From Streptomyces triculaminicus (GTDB taxonomy: Bacteria > Actinomycetota > Actinomycetes > Streptomycetales > Streptomycetaceae): a stretch of 64,000 bases of DNA. The stretch spans positions 1 through 64,000 of the forward strand of contig NZ_JAFMOF010000006.1 of assembly GCF_017349075.1 (NCBI RefSeq), in the 5' to 3' direction. Shown piece after piece: positions 35,400 through 43,667 of this stretch. The translations under genes and the position numbers were made by a program. Positions within the stretch are counted from its first letter, which is position 1, and every line of letters begins with the position of its first letter. The notes under the pieces were generated by a model, which ran no database searches, was not told the origin of the DNA, and was given only the letters and a program-made list of their open reading frames with translations.

Positions 35400-35600
35400 C
35401 GCGTGGCGACTGTCCGTGGCGCCTTCCCGGAAAGTTGATCAGAGCCAGTCACAAGTCCGCCCAAAAGGACGCGGCCACGTCCGTGGACAAGCGTCGGCCA
35501 CAGCGTGAGATGCCGGCATCGGGACCGCAGGTTTGCCGGTACGCCGAAGCGGTGCCGGGGCGAGTCAGCTCAGGATGACGGGGTTCTCGGGCACGCCTTC

Positions 35601-35990
35601 TCAGCTCTGAACGCGTTGGTCGTAGTCCATTTGGTGCGCCCGGATCTCGTCCGCGTTGTTGACCGTCCAGTCGTACAACCGGCCGAACGGCTCCCGCAGG
35701 GATTCGCCGAGCGGGGTGAGGGAGTACTCGACCCCGACCGGCGAGGTTGGCAGCACGCGGCGCACGATCATCCCGTTGCGTTCCAGGCGGCGCAGGGTCT
35801 GGGTCAGGACCCGCTGGGTCACGCCCTCAAGGCGGCGCTTGATCTCGTTGAACCGGGTGGGCTTGTCGAGGACTGCCATCACCATCATCGACCACTTGTC
35901 AGCGATCTGGTCGAGGATCGGGCGGCTGGGGCAGTCGGACCGGTAGACGGTGTCGATGCCGGCGTCGGCGCCGGTTTCAGAAATGGCCAT
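35601..35990 (-). CDS. HxlR-family transcriptional regulator
   Basis: This 129-residue winged-helix regulator shows the HxlR signature: CPSRPILDQIADKWSMMVMA, then TRFNEIKRRLEGVTQRVLTQ and LRRLERNGMIVRRV. The start is the ATG at 35990 with GGAGG 8 bases upstream. It is divergent from the crotonase gene, and an inverted repeat lies between them. It probably represses or activates that gene, perhaps in response to a reactive compound. It looks intact. Confidence 0.9.
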   Translation of the reverse strand: MAISETGADAGIDTVYRSDCPSRPILDQIADKWSMMVMAVLDKPTRFNEIKRRLEGVTQRVLTQTLRRLERNGMIVRRVLPTSPVGVEYSLTPLGESLREPFGRLYDWTVNNADEIRAHQMDYDQRVQS

Positions 35991-36058
35991 GTCGGTATCC
36001 TCCGCGATCCTTGCGATGCTCAAAGTGCGTTATTGACCCCGGTCGCCCACCACCACAC

Positions 36059-36083
36059 CCTAAGTATGCATCAGGAACTTAGG
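36059..36083. promoter_or_regulatory. Inverted repeat CCTAAGT-N11-ACTTAGG, probable HxlR site
   Basis: Two perfect 7-bp arms lie 30 bases before the crotonase start and 68 bases before the HxlR start. Size and position fit an operator for a dimeric winged-helix regulator. Confidence 0.65.
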
Positions 36084-36112
36084 TGCACACCTGGTACCGA
36101 TCGGAGATCTCC

Positions 36113-36946
36113 ATGACCCACGACGCCTACGCGACCCTGCGGGTGAGCCTCGAGGACGGCATCGCCCGCGTCACCCTCGACAACCCACCGGTCAACGTCC
36201 TGAACGTCGCCCTGATGGCCGACCTCCGGCACCTGCTGACCGCGCTGAGGGACGACGACTCGGTTCGGGTGATCGTGTTCGACAGCGCTAACCCGGAGTT
36301 CTTCATCGCCCACGTCGACATGACGCTCGTCGACACACCCGACGCCTTCGACAAACTCACGGCCGACCTTCCGGACGGCGTCAACGTCTTCCAGGCCCTG
36401 GGGGAGCTGCTCCGGCACCAGCCCCAGGTGACCATCGTCAAGCTTGCCGGGATCGCGCGCGGAGGAGGGGCGGAGTTCGTCACGGCCGCGGACATGGCGT
36501 TCGCGGCGATCGGCCGCGCCGGCATCGGCCAGATCGAGGCTCTCATGGGCATCGTCCCCGGTGGAGGGGGCACGCAGTACCTCGCCGGCCGGGTCGGCCG
36601 TAATCGCGCCCTGGAGGCGGTGCTGGGCGCCGACCTCTACGACGCCGAAACCGCGGAGCGCTACGGCTGGGTCAACCGGGCCGTTCCTGCCGGCGAGCTC
36701 GACGGCATCGTCGACCGCCTCGCCCGCAACATCGCCGCCCTGCCCGAAGGTGTGATCGCGGCGGCTAAGCGCGCCATCGTTCCCGAGGACCTGGCCGAAG
36801 GGCTCCTGCGGGAGCACGACGCCTGGGCGGACCAGTTCGTTCGCCCCGCGGCCGAGCGGTTGATCCGCGGCGGACTGGCCCACGGTGCCCAGACCCGTGA
36901 CGGCGAGCGCGATCTGGAAGGTCTGCTCCGGGGGATGACCGCATAG
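36113..36946 (+). CDS. Enoyl-CoA hydratase/isomerase family protein
   Basis: This 277-residue crotonase-fold protein has LDNPPVNVLNVALMADLRHL, the oxyanion-hole segment (VKLAGIARGGGAEFVTAADM) and the second loop (IEALMGIVPGGGGTQYLAGR). Glu 143-type catalytic positions are not certain, so hydratase, isomerase or another CoA reaction is possible. The ATG at 36113 follows a GGAG. It is transcribed away from the HxlR regulator and is its likely target. It looks complete. Confidence 0.88.
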   Translation: MTHDAYATLRVSLEDGIARVTLDNPPVNVLNVALMADLRHLLTALRDDDSVRVIVFDSANPEFFIAHVDMTLVDTPDAFDKLTADLPDGVNVFQALGELLRHQPQVTIVKLAGIARGGGAEFVTAADMAFAAIGRAGIGQIEALMGIVPGGGGTQYLAGRVGRNRALEAVLGADLYDAETAERYGWVNRAVPAGELDGIVDRLARNIAALPEGVIAAAKRAIVPEDLAEGLLREHDAWADQFVRPAAERLIRGGLAHGAQTRDGERDLEGLLRGMTA

Positions 36947-36982
36947 GTGCCGGACGAGGGTCCCAGGTACTTATCCGGTGTC

Positions 36983-36998
36983 CTGTCGATCGCGACAG
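36983..36998 (+). terminator. Small hairpin after the crotonase gene
   Basis: CTGTCG-ATCG-CGACAG forms a 6-bp stem with a 4-base loop 37 bases after the stop. It is a weak terminator candidate. Confidence 0.4.
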
Positions 36999-37095
36999 CG
37001 TGTGGCTCGCCCACCTCATCGGATGCCAACGTGGTCGACCGTCACGTCGCCTCGCAGACCGCCGATGAGGTGGTGCGTAACCACCTGAGAGGTGG

Positions 37096-37210
37096 TCAGC
37101 CGGCCTTCGCGGGCGCTTCGGCGCGGGCACGGGTGATGGCGAGGCGGTAGGAGTCGGTGCCGGTCTCGATGATGGCGCCGTTGAAGGCAAGGCGGTCGAC
37201 GAACGGCCGC
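37096..37210 (-). pseudogene. IstB-like C-terminal remnant
   Basis: The reverse strand ends DRLAFNGAIIETGTDSYRLA with ITRARAEAPAKAG and a stop at 37096. This resembles the C-terminus of some IstB ATPases (typical F-x-G-x-I-I-E-T-G-x-x-S-Y-R-L). Only about 38 codons remain. A CCACCT/AGGTGG hairpin follows. Confidence 0.55.
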
Positions 37211-37333
37211 GCAGAGACGAGGGCCGGTGAAGGTCCCGGTCCAGCCTCCGAAGGACTCGTTGGGAGCTGAGGAACATCCGTGTCAGATCGTGCGCTAAGG
37301 ATCTGTCGGCCATGGTAGGCAGCTGAACGGGGC

Positions 37334-38015
37334 GGGGTGGACAAGACCGCCGAACGGCTCGGCGAAACCCGGCCGCTGGCGTCGGTCGCGGACGACGAGA
37401 CCGGCGAAGCCCTCGAACTGCTCTGGGGCAGCGCGGCGGTCAACACCTGCAACTCCCGCCGGGCGTGAATTGCTGTCCTGGCTCGGCTGGTGCCAGGACA
37501 GCGGCTACGAGGGGCCGACGGTCCCGGCCTGGGCAAAACGACTGACAGTACCGGACTCCGAAACCCCGGCCCGCTCGAAGATGGCGATCGACCGGCTGAT
37601 CGCGCGACGCGAGGTGCACCGGCGGGAGAAGACGCTGGGGCGGATGCTCTACGAAACCGCCGGGCGGGCGGAGGAGGTCCTCGGCGTGAACGTCGAGGAG
37701 CTGGACTTCGCCGGGCGCCGCTGCCCGGTCAAGGCGAAGGGCGCCCGGAGCACGGCCCGCCGCCGGGGCCGGGCGCGCAAGGACGACATGCTGAAGACCG
37801 TGCACTGGGACGCCGGCACCGCCCGGCTGCTGCCCCGACTCCTCAAGGGCCGCACTCGCGGGCCAGTGTTCGTCACCCACCGCCGTCCGCGGCCGGGCAA
37901 AGTCGTCAGCCCTCGCGACGTGTGCCCGGACACCGCGCTGGCCCGGCTGTCGTACAGGCAGGCCCGCGCCCTGCTCGATGAGTACACCGCCCTGCGCGGA
38001 CCGGGCACGGGTTGC
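37334..38015 (+). pseudogene. Tyrosine recombinase (integrase) remnant
   Basis: The first part (TAERLGETRPLASVADDETG, EALELLWGSAAVNTC) and the second part (LSWLGWCQDSGYEGPTVPAW, RSKMAIDRLIARREVHRREK, MLYETAGRAEEVLGVNVEEL) lie in different frames around 37465. The catalytic domain's first Arg region (AGRAEEVLGV) is present. The product stops being integrase-like at GPGTG near 38010, before the H-x-x-R and Tyr residues. It is inactive. It may once have integrated an island here. Confidence 0.8.
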
Positions 38016-38285
38016 CGGGGGGGGCCGGCAAGCCGACGGTGTCGCCGCAGCGATGGATGCGCCGATCCACGCGTGCGGCACCGGAGGCGCCCATGCGGCG
38101 CCCGTTGATCGAACAGTGCCACCAGGCACCCATGACTGCACGCATCCACCTCGGTACGTTCGATGGTGGCTGCCGCGAGTGAGAGTGCGCCGGGCCGCTG
38201 TCCGGCCTCGGCGAACCGGGGGAAGCCGCGGGCAGCTTCCTCATGCGGGGCCGGCTCCCGCTCCGTGGTGCCGACCCTGACGGGG
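38016..38285. other. Gap without a recognisable gene
   Basis: No supported gene between the integrase remnant and the convergent oxidoreductase gene. Confidence 0.4.
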
Positions 38286-38930
38286 TCAGCGGGCGAGGGA
38301 TACGGCGAAGGGCTGGAAGCCGTGTCGGCGCAGGATGTGGGGCACCACCAGGATCATGGCCTCGGTGGCGCGGGCTGTGGTGATGTCGCCCAGGTCCTCG
38401 ATCCATGCGGGCTGCCAGCCCAGGTCCCCGAGCAGGCCGGTGACCGTCTTCTTCGCGTGTTCGTCGTCACCCGACACGTAGACGGTCGGCGGGGTGGCCA
38501 GGGTTTCGGGAGCGGTCATGACCATGAACAACATGGTGTTGAGGGTCTTGACCACACGGGTGTCCGGAAGGAGGGCCTGAAGTTGCTCGGCGAGGCTGCT
38601 GCCGGGGTAACACAGGGCGCCGGGCAGGCCGTCGCCGGCGTCGAGGGTCGCGTTGGAGACGTCGACCAGTATCTTTCCGGCGAGTTCGGCGCGCAGATCG
38701 GTGAGCCGGTCCAGGGTGCTGTCGCCGGGCGTCGCGTTGATCACGATGTCCGCGGTGCGGGCGGTGGTGCGCTGGTCGGCGAAGGAGACGCCGGGGCCGA
38801 TGCCTTCGGCAGGCGCTGCGGTCTCTTCCGGGTTCCGGACACCGAGGGTGACGTGGTGTCCGGCTGCGGAGAGCTTGCCGGCGAGGTTGGCGCCGACGCG
38901 GCCGGCGCCCAGGATGCCGATGCGGGTCAT
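38286..38930 (-). CDS. NADPH-dependent F420 reductase-like protein
   Basis: This 214-residue protein begins MTRIGILGAGRVGANLAGKL (NADP-binding G-x-G-x-x-G), has the NADP-phosphate region VTLGVRNPEET, and continues with LVDVSNATLDAGD and VVKTLNTMLFMVM. It fits the NADPH:F420 oxidoreductase/ProC-like family that moves hydride between NADPH and coenzyme F420. AAGGAG lies 9 bases before the ATG. It follows an inositol-phosphatase-like gene after a 48-base gap in the same direction, so they form an operon opposite a LysR gene. Confidence 0.87.
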   Translation of the reverse strand: MTRIGILGAGRVGANLAGKLSAAGHHVTLGVRNPEETAAPAEGIGPGVSFADQRTTARTADIVINATPGDSTLDRLTDLRAELAGKILVDVSNATLDAGDGLPGALCYPGSSLAEQLQALLPDTRVVKTLNTMLFMVMTAPETLATPPTVYVSGDDEHAKKTVTGLLGDLGWQPAWIEDLGDITTARATEAMILVVPHILRRHGFQPFAVSLAR

Positions 38931-38978
38931 GAGGTGATGCTCCTTGCGGTGCGAGGCGGGCAGAGCGGAGATGTCCGG

Positions 38979-39791
38979 TCAGGCGATCGGCGACAGGACC
39001 CTGAGGGCGGCGGTGTGGATGCCGGGGGCGGCGGCCAGGAAGTCGCGGCTGCCCGTGTTCCAGGGCTTGCCCACCAGGTCGGTGACGGTGCCTCCGGCCT
39101 CGGAGACCAGCAGCGCACCGGCGACCAGACCGGAGCGGACGTCGGAGAACTGCCAGAAGGCGTCCGTGCGTCCGGCCGCGACGTGGATGAGCTGCATCGT
39201 GGCGGGAACGGACACGCGCACGACCAAGCCGTTGATGAGCATGGCGGTGACCGAGTCACCGATCCGCCGGAAGGTGCGCTCGTCCTCGCCGGGCCTGGCC
39301 TGGCCGGTGCCGACGAGCGCGGCGCCCAGATCAGTCTTGGCGGACACCTTCAGAGGCCGCTCGTTGAGGCGGGCACCGCCGCCGGCGACAGCGGTGTAGG
39401 TATCGCCGGTCAGTGGCAGGTGGACGACGGTGAGCACCGGCTGGTTGTCGCGGACCAGGGTGGCGGTCACGGCCCAGTCCTCCATGCCGTGAACGTGGTT
39501 GATGTTGCCCTCGGCGGGGTCGACGACCCACCACTCCCCCGACGGGAGCGCACCGCCGGCCAGCTCGTCCTCGGCCCACCGCGATCCCCGCCGGGCCCGC
39601 AGCAGCGGCTCCCGCAGCACGTCCAGCACCGCGTCGTCGTTGGCGTGGATCTCAGCGACGACCTCCTCCAGACCGACGCCCCGGGCGTGCGGGGTGTGAC
39701 GGTCGCGCAGGGTGAGGCCTGCGCTCTTCACCGCGGCGGTCACCTCGGACAGCAGCGTCGTGCCGGCGGCGAAAGACATAACTGTGCTCAT
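38979..39791 (-). CDS. Inositol-monophosphatase-family protein with altered metal motif
   Basis: This 270-residue protein has the FIG fold. The family motif D-P-[I/L]-D-G-T-x-N appears as W-V-V-D-P-A-E-G-N-I-N, and the second motif W-D-x-A-[A/G]-G appears as SDVRSGLVAGALLVSEAGG. Loss of the second Asp (now Glu) and of the usual W-D pair may change metal use or substrate. The start is the ATG at 39791 after AGGGAG. It leads an operon with the F420-type reductase. The divergent LysR gene probably regulates it. Confidence 0.82.
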   Translation of the reverse strand: MSTVMSFAAGTTLLSEVTAAVKSAGLTLRDRHTPHARGVGLEEVVAEIHANDDAVLDVLREPLLRARRGSRWAEDELAGGALPSGEWWVVDPAEGNINHVHGMEDWAVTATLVRDNQPVLTVVHLPLTGDTYTAVAGGGARLNERPLKVSAKTDLGAALVGTGQARPGEDERTFRRIGDSVTAMLINGLVVRVSVPATMQLIHVAAGRTDAFWQFSDVRSGLVAGALLVSEAGGTVTDLVGKPWNTGSRDFLAAAPGIHTAALRVLSPIA

Positions 39792-39868
39792 GATGGGCTC
39801 CCTGGATTCGATGTATGCGGGCGGCTTGTCTCGCACCCGCACTTCGAAGGTAGGCCCCCCAGTCATTA

Positions 39869-39894
39869 ACAACAAGTGCATGCTACTCAGTTGT
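39869..39894. promoter_or_regulatory. Dyad ACAAC-N16-GTTGT before the LysR gene
   Basis: An AT-richer dyad lies in the 115-base gap between the LysR gene and its divergent neighbour, with a nested CTAC/GTAG pair. LysR regulators commonly bind such T-N11-A-containing dyads. The site would control both directions. Confidence 0.35.
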
Positions 39895-39906
39895 AGAGTT
39901 ACTGCC

Positions 39907-40848
39907 ATGCAACTGGATCTGAACCTGCTCATAGCCCTGGACGCACTACTGGAAGAGGGCAGCGTCGCCGGCGCCGCAGCACGCCTCCACGTCACCGCAC
40001 CGGCGATGAGCCGCTCTCTGGGCCGCATCCGCAAGGCCACCGGTGACCAGATCCTGGTCCGCACCGGCCGCAGCATGGTTCCCACCCCCCGCGCACTGGC
40101 CATGCGCGCCCAGGTCCACGCCCTCGTACAGCAGGCCCACCACCTTCTCTCCGCACAGCAAGAACTCGACCTGGCAGCCCTGGACCGGGTATTCACCGTG
40201 CGCTGGCACGACGCCCTGACCGCCGCCTGCGGCACCGCCCTGATCACCGCCGTCCACCGCCAGGCCCCCGGCGTCCGGCTGCGCCTGACCGCCGAACCCG
40301 GAACGGACGACGCCGAGCTGCGCCGGGGCGAGGTCGACCTCGAATCGAGCTCCAGCCCTCCGACACTCCCCGACATCCGCCACCGCCTCGTCGGCCGCGA
40401 CCGGCTGGTCATCGCCGTCCGACCAGGCCACCCCCTCACCGAAGGCCCGCTGAGCATCGAGCGCTACGCAGCCGCCGAACACCTCACCGTTTCGCGACGC
40501 GGAAGCCTGCACGACCCGATCGACGACGCCCTGACCACCCACGGCCTCGAACGACGCGTCATCGCCGCCGGACCCACCACCGCCTTCGCACTGCAACTCG
40601 CCCTCGACACCGACCTGGTCGCCACCCTCCCCCACGCGGCCACCCGCGCAGCCCGGGAACAACTCGGCCTCGCCACACTGCCCCCACCACTCCCACTGCC
40701 CGAAGTCCCCCTCTACCTGCTATGGCACCAGCGCTACGACGACGACCACGCCCACACCTGGCTACGAGACCTCGCCACCAAAACCATCCAAACACTGTTC
40801 ACACCACCGACCACCTCCCAACAAGCCCACACCCGGACCAGGCAGTAA
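39907..40848 (+). CDS. LysR-family transcriptional regulator
   Basis: This 313-residue regulator has the N-terminal HTH (MQLDLNLLIALDALLEEGSV, AGAAARLHVTAPAMSRSLGR) and a C-terminal effector domain (VRLRLTAEPGTDDAELRRGE to PLYLLWHQRYDDDHAHTWLR), like NodD/DntR-type members. The ATG at 39907 has no strong ribosome-binding site. It is divergent from the inositol-phosphatase/F420-reductase pair and is the likely regulator. It looks intact. Confidence 0.92.
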   Translation: MQLDLNLLIALDALLEEGSVAGAAARLHVTAPAMSRSLGRIRKATGDQILVRTGRSMVPTPRALAMRAQVHALVQQAHHLLSAQQELDLAALDRVFTVRWHDALTAACGTALITAVHRQAPGVRLRLTAEPGTDDAELRRGEVDLESSSSPPTLPDIRHRLVGRDRLVIAVRPGHPLTEGPLSIERYAAAEHLTVSRRGSLHDPIDDALTTHGLERRVIAAGPTTAFALQLALDTDLVATLPHAATRAAREQLGLATLPPPLPLPEVPLYLLWHQRYDDDHAHTWLRDLATKTIQTLFTPPTTSQQAHTRTRQ

Positions 40849-40908
40849 CGCGCACCCCCGGGAACAAACCCAGAAAGACTGACTCCCGTCCTCGTGAACA
40901 TCACCTAT

Positions 40909-41310
40909 TCATGCGAAGGCCAGGACCACCCGGTCAAACTTCGCCGGTAGCCGCCGCGCCCATGCACCCTGGACCACCAGGAAGTCGACCGGCTTGGCCT
41001 TCCCCGGCGCGGCGGACTGCTGGCGCTTCGCCCACGCACCATTGGCGTTCTCCCGCCGCAGCACGTGCAGGTGCGAGCTGGATACCCGGCAGCCAAGCGC
41101 AGTGGAGTCCGGCATGAAGTGCATGTCCTCGCGCCGCAGGCCCGCCGCGGTGCCGCGGCGCAGTCCGGCGCGGGCGAGCAGCAGAACAATGAAGCGGTCG
41201 CGGGCGTTGTGGCAGGCCATGAACAGGGCCACCGCTTCGGCGTCCGTGTCCCGGTCCCGGCGCTTGCACGGCACCTGCACTCGGTGGCGGGCCTTGAGCC
41301 GGTAGCTCAT
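40909..41310 (-). pseudogene. Tyrosine recombinase (integrase) middle fragment
   Basis: The reverse strand reads MSYRLKARHRVQVPCKRRDR, then NARDRFIVLLLARAGLRRGT with the first catalytic Arg, then AAGLRREDMHFMPDSTALGC and SSHLHVLRRENANGAWAKRQ. This is the start of an integrase catalytic domain. The part with H-x-x-R and the Tyr nucleophile is gone. It is a second, different integrase relic, 3 kb from the first. Confidence 0.75.
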
Positions 41311-41558
41311 CCCCTCGCCGCGGGCTTCCTCGGGAGGACTGGCCACGGCAGGAGTACAGACCCACGCCCCAGGCCGAGGTGATCGGCAGGAGCACGCCGC
41401 CGACGGAATCGCTCTCGACCCAGACCTCGACGCGGCGGGACTGCGAGGCCCACCAGCTACCACCGCAACAGCCCCACCGGCGGCGCCGTCCCGGTCGGCA
41501 ACGTGGTCGGCCCGGTCCGCGCCGTGGTCTGGCCGCTGTTCTGAGCCACCGGCCGGCG

Positions 41559-42221
41559 TCAGGCCGGCGGGACCAGGCGGTTGTCGTGGGCAAAGACCAC
41601 GGCCTGGATCCGGTCGCGGAGTTCGAGCTTGAGCAGGATCCGCCCCAGATGGGACTTCACGGTCGCCTCCGCCAGGTACAGGGCGGCCGCGATCTCGGCG
41701 TTGGACAGGCCGCGGCCGACCTCGACGAGCACCTCGCGCTCACGGGCGCTCAGCCGGTCCAGCCGCTCGTCGCGGACGGCGACGCCGCCATCGGGCAGGT
41801 GCGGGCGGACGTCCTCCAGCAGGCGCCGGGTGATCCGCGGGGAGAGCACCGCGTCGCCCGCCGCGACGTTGCGGATCGCGGTGAGCAGCTCCTCGGGCCG
41901 GGTGTTCTTCAGCAGGAAGCCCGAGGCTCCGGCGGCGAGACCGGCGAGGGCGTACGCGTCCAGGTCGAAAGTGGTCAGGATCAGCACTCTGCTCTGCGGG
42001 GAGACCTCGACGACCTGTCGGGTCGCCTCGATCCCGTCCGTCCCGGGCATCCGGACGTCCATGAGGACGACATCGGGCCGCAGCTCCCGGGCGAGGCGGA
42101 CGGCCTGGCCGCCGTCCGCGGCCTCGCCGACCGGTGTCATGTCGGGCTGGGCCTCCAGGACCGTGCCGAAGGCCATCCGGAGCAGCGCCTCGTCGTCGGC
42201 GATCAGGATGCGGATCGTCAT
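41559..42221 (-). CDS. NarL-type response regulator
   Basis: This 220-residue DNA-binding regulator has a receiver domain (RILIADDEALLRMAFGTVLE, phospho-acceptor Asp in VVLMDVRMPGTDG, Thr in LTTFD) and a C-terminal LuxR HTH (RLSAREREVLVEVGRGLSNA, EIAAALYLAEATVKSHLGRI). The start is the ATG at 42221, overlapping the stop of the sensor kinase gene (ATGA). Its targets may include the divergent hydrolase gene beyond the kinase gene. It looks intact. Confidence 0.94.
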   Translation of the reverse strand: MTIRILIADDEALLRMAFGTVLEAQPDMTPVGEAADGGQAVRLARELRPDVVLMDVRMPGTDGIEATRQVVEVSPQSRVLILTTFDLDAYALAGLAAGASGFLLKNTRPEELLTAIRNVAAGDAVLSPRITRRLLEDVRPHLPDGGVAVRDERLDRLSAREREVLVEVGRGLSNAEIAAALYLAEATVKSHLGRILLKLELRDRIQAVVFAHDNRLVPPA

Positions 42222-43372
42222 GCGGAGGCTGCCCCGCCGCTGTTGAGGAGGAGTCGGGTACGGACGCCCCAGCCGCCGCCCGGAAGCGGTCCGGCCCGCA
42301 GCGTCCCCCCGTAGGCGGCCGCGCGCTCGCGCATGCCGGGGATGCCGTGGCCGGACGGTTCGGTGGCGGGAAGCGCCGGCCGGGGGCCGCTGTCGGCGAC
42401 GTCCACACCCACGCTCCCGGCCGAGCACTCGACCAGGACCGTCGCGCGGGTGCCGGCAGGTGTGTGCTTGAGGGTGTTGGTCAAGGCTTCCTGCACCAGA
42501 CGGTAGACGGTGAGTTGTGCGGTGGCCGGTACGTGGGCGTGGCCGCCGCGGACCTCCAGGCGGGTCGGCAGCCCGGCGGCGGCCATCTGGTCGGCGAGGG
42601 CCTCCAGCTGGGCGATGCCGGGCGGCGGGTGGCGCTCCGCGTCCGGCTCGTCGGCCCGCAGGACGCCCAGCGACCGCCGCATGTCGGTCAGCGCCTGCCG
42701 GCCCGTCTCGGAGACCTGCAGCATCGCGGCGGTGGCCCGGTCCGGGGACCTGTGCTGCGCGTAGACGGCGGCATCGGTGAGCGCGATCATGACGGACAGG
42801 TTGTGGGTGACGATGTCGTGCATCTCGCGGGTGATCCGGGCCCGCTCCTCGGCGACGGCCAGCCGTGCCTGCTGCTCCTGGTGCAGCGCCAGCCGCTCGG
42901 CCCGCTCCTGCACGGCGGCGAGGTAGGCCCGGCTGGTCCGCACGTTCACCCCGAGGACGGCGGCGGCGACGACCGTCGCGGAGAGCGCGACGAAGGGCGT
43001 CAGGAACGCGCCGTCCGGTGCCCAGCGCAGGCAGGCCAGCACGGCTCCGCCCTCCACGACGGCACCGGCGAGGAGCGTGCCGCGCCGGCCTGTGTGCGCG
43101 GCCGCCGTGTAGAGGGCCACCAGCAGGGCGACGTCCGCGGGCAGTTGGACGTCCATCAGCCACTGGACGAAGGCCGCGGCCGCCACGGCGCCGAACACCG
43201 CGAGCGGGGCCCGGCGCCGCCACAGCAGGGGGAGCGCCAGGGCGGCGGTGAGCGCCGCGGCCACCGGCAGCTCCCGCGCCGGGTAGGCGGTCACGACGTT
43301 CAGGAGGAGAAGGACCGGCAGCGCCGCGTCCCACACCAGGGGCGGTACCCGGTCCCGGTGGCGCACCGTCAC
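42218..43372 (-). CDS. Sensor histidine kinase (HPK7/NarX-like)
   Basis: This 384-residue membrane kinase has five or six predicted transmembrane helices in the first 140 residues. Next come a dimerisation/phospho-acceptor domain (RARITREMHDIVTHNLSVMI with the His after M) and an ATPase domain (VQEALTNTLKHTPAGTRATV and SGHGIPGMRERAAAYGG). There is no sizeable extracellular sensor domain. The stimulus may be membrane stress or an intramembrane ligand. The frame starts GTG at 43372, but the GTG at 43366 fits GGGGAGG spacing better. It is coupled to the response regulator. Confidence 0.93.
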   Translation of the reverse strand: MTVRHRDRVPPLVWDAALPVLLLLNVVTAYPARELPVAAALTAALALPLLWRRRAPLAVFGAVAAAAFVQWLMDVQLPADVALLVALYTAAAHTGRRGTLLAGAVVEGGAVLACLRWAPDGAFLTPFVALSATVVAAAVLGVNVRTSRAYLAAVQERAERLALHQEQQARLAVAEERARITREMHDIVTHNLSVMIALTDAAVYAQHRSPDRATAAMLQVSETGRQALTDMRRSLGVLRADEPDAERHPPPGIAQLEALADQMAAAGLPTRLEVRGGHAHVPATAQLTVYRLVQEALTNTLKHTPAGTRATVLVECSAGSVGVDVADSGPRPALPATEPSGHGIPGMRERAAAYGGTLRAGPLPGGGWGVRTRLLLNSGGAASA

Positions 43373-43556
43373 ACCTCCCCGTCGATCGGTCGTCGTGGCG
43401 GCCCGACCGGGACCGTCAGCGCGTACAGCCGGAGCCTAGGCCGCGGGGGCGACGGCGCGCATGAGCCCATGGTCCGACCGCACCCTGCCGGGGTACGACC
43501 GTAGGAGGAGGCCCACCACCTCCCGCGGTCGCAGAGCGGCCGCCGGACGGGCGTGA

Positions 43557-43615
43557 CCGGTTGCCACTCCGGTCGCACCGCGGCCCGCCCGGGTTGCGAC
43601 CGGAGTGGCAACCGG
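43557..43615. promoter_or_regulatory. 21-bp perfect inverted repeat in the divergent promoter region
   Basis: Arms at 43557-43577 and 43595-43615 are perfectly complementary (first arm begins CCGGTTGCCACTCCGG), with a 17-base spacer. Each arm also contains a near-palindrome TTGC-N10-GCAA. The repeat lies between the kinase start and the hydrolase start (53 bases before the GTG). It may be a double operator for the response regulator or a strong cruciform. Confidence 0.7.
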
Positions 43616-43667
43616 CGGCGACCGGGGACCGATGCGGCGGCGCGGACCCGGCGTCGAGCATGGCCGG

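Larger units (their letters stand above)
33507..35446 (-). mobile_element. ISL3-family element with passenger gene and 8-bp target duplication
   Basis: Inverted repeats of 42 bp (33507-33548 and 35405-35446, beginning GGCTCTGATCAACTTTCC) are flanked by a perfect 8-bp duplication AGTCACAA (33499-33506 and 35447-35454), the size expected for ISL3. Inside are the transposase gene (reverse strand) and a YunG-like gene (forward strand). The insertion is fairly recent, given the perfect duplication. Confidence 0.95.

Noticed and set aside
35455..35600. Possible gene start after IstB (V-S-A-S-K-E-V-T) split by the ISL3 insertion
   Set aside because: The joined sequence gives only a short basic frame with no recognisable family, so a gene is not supported.
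38163..39869. 568-codon Gly/Val-rich forward frame opposite the F420-reductase and inositol-phosphatase genes
   Set aside because: No protein features and fully antisense to two recognisable genes.
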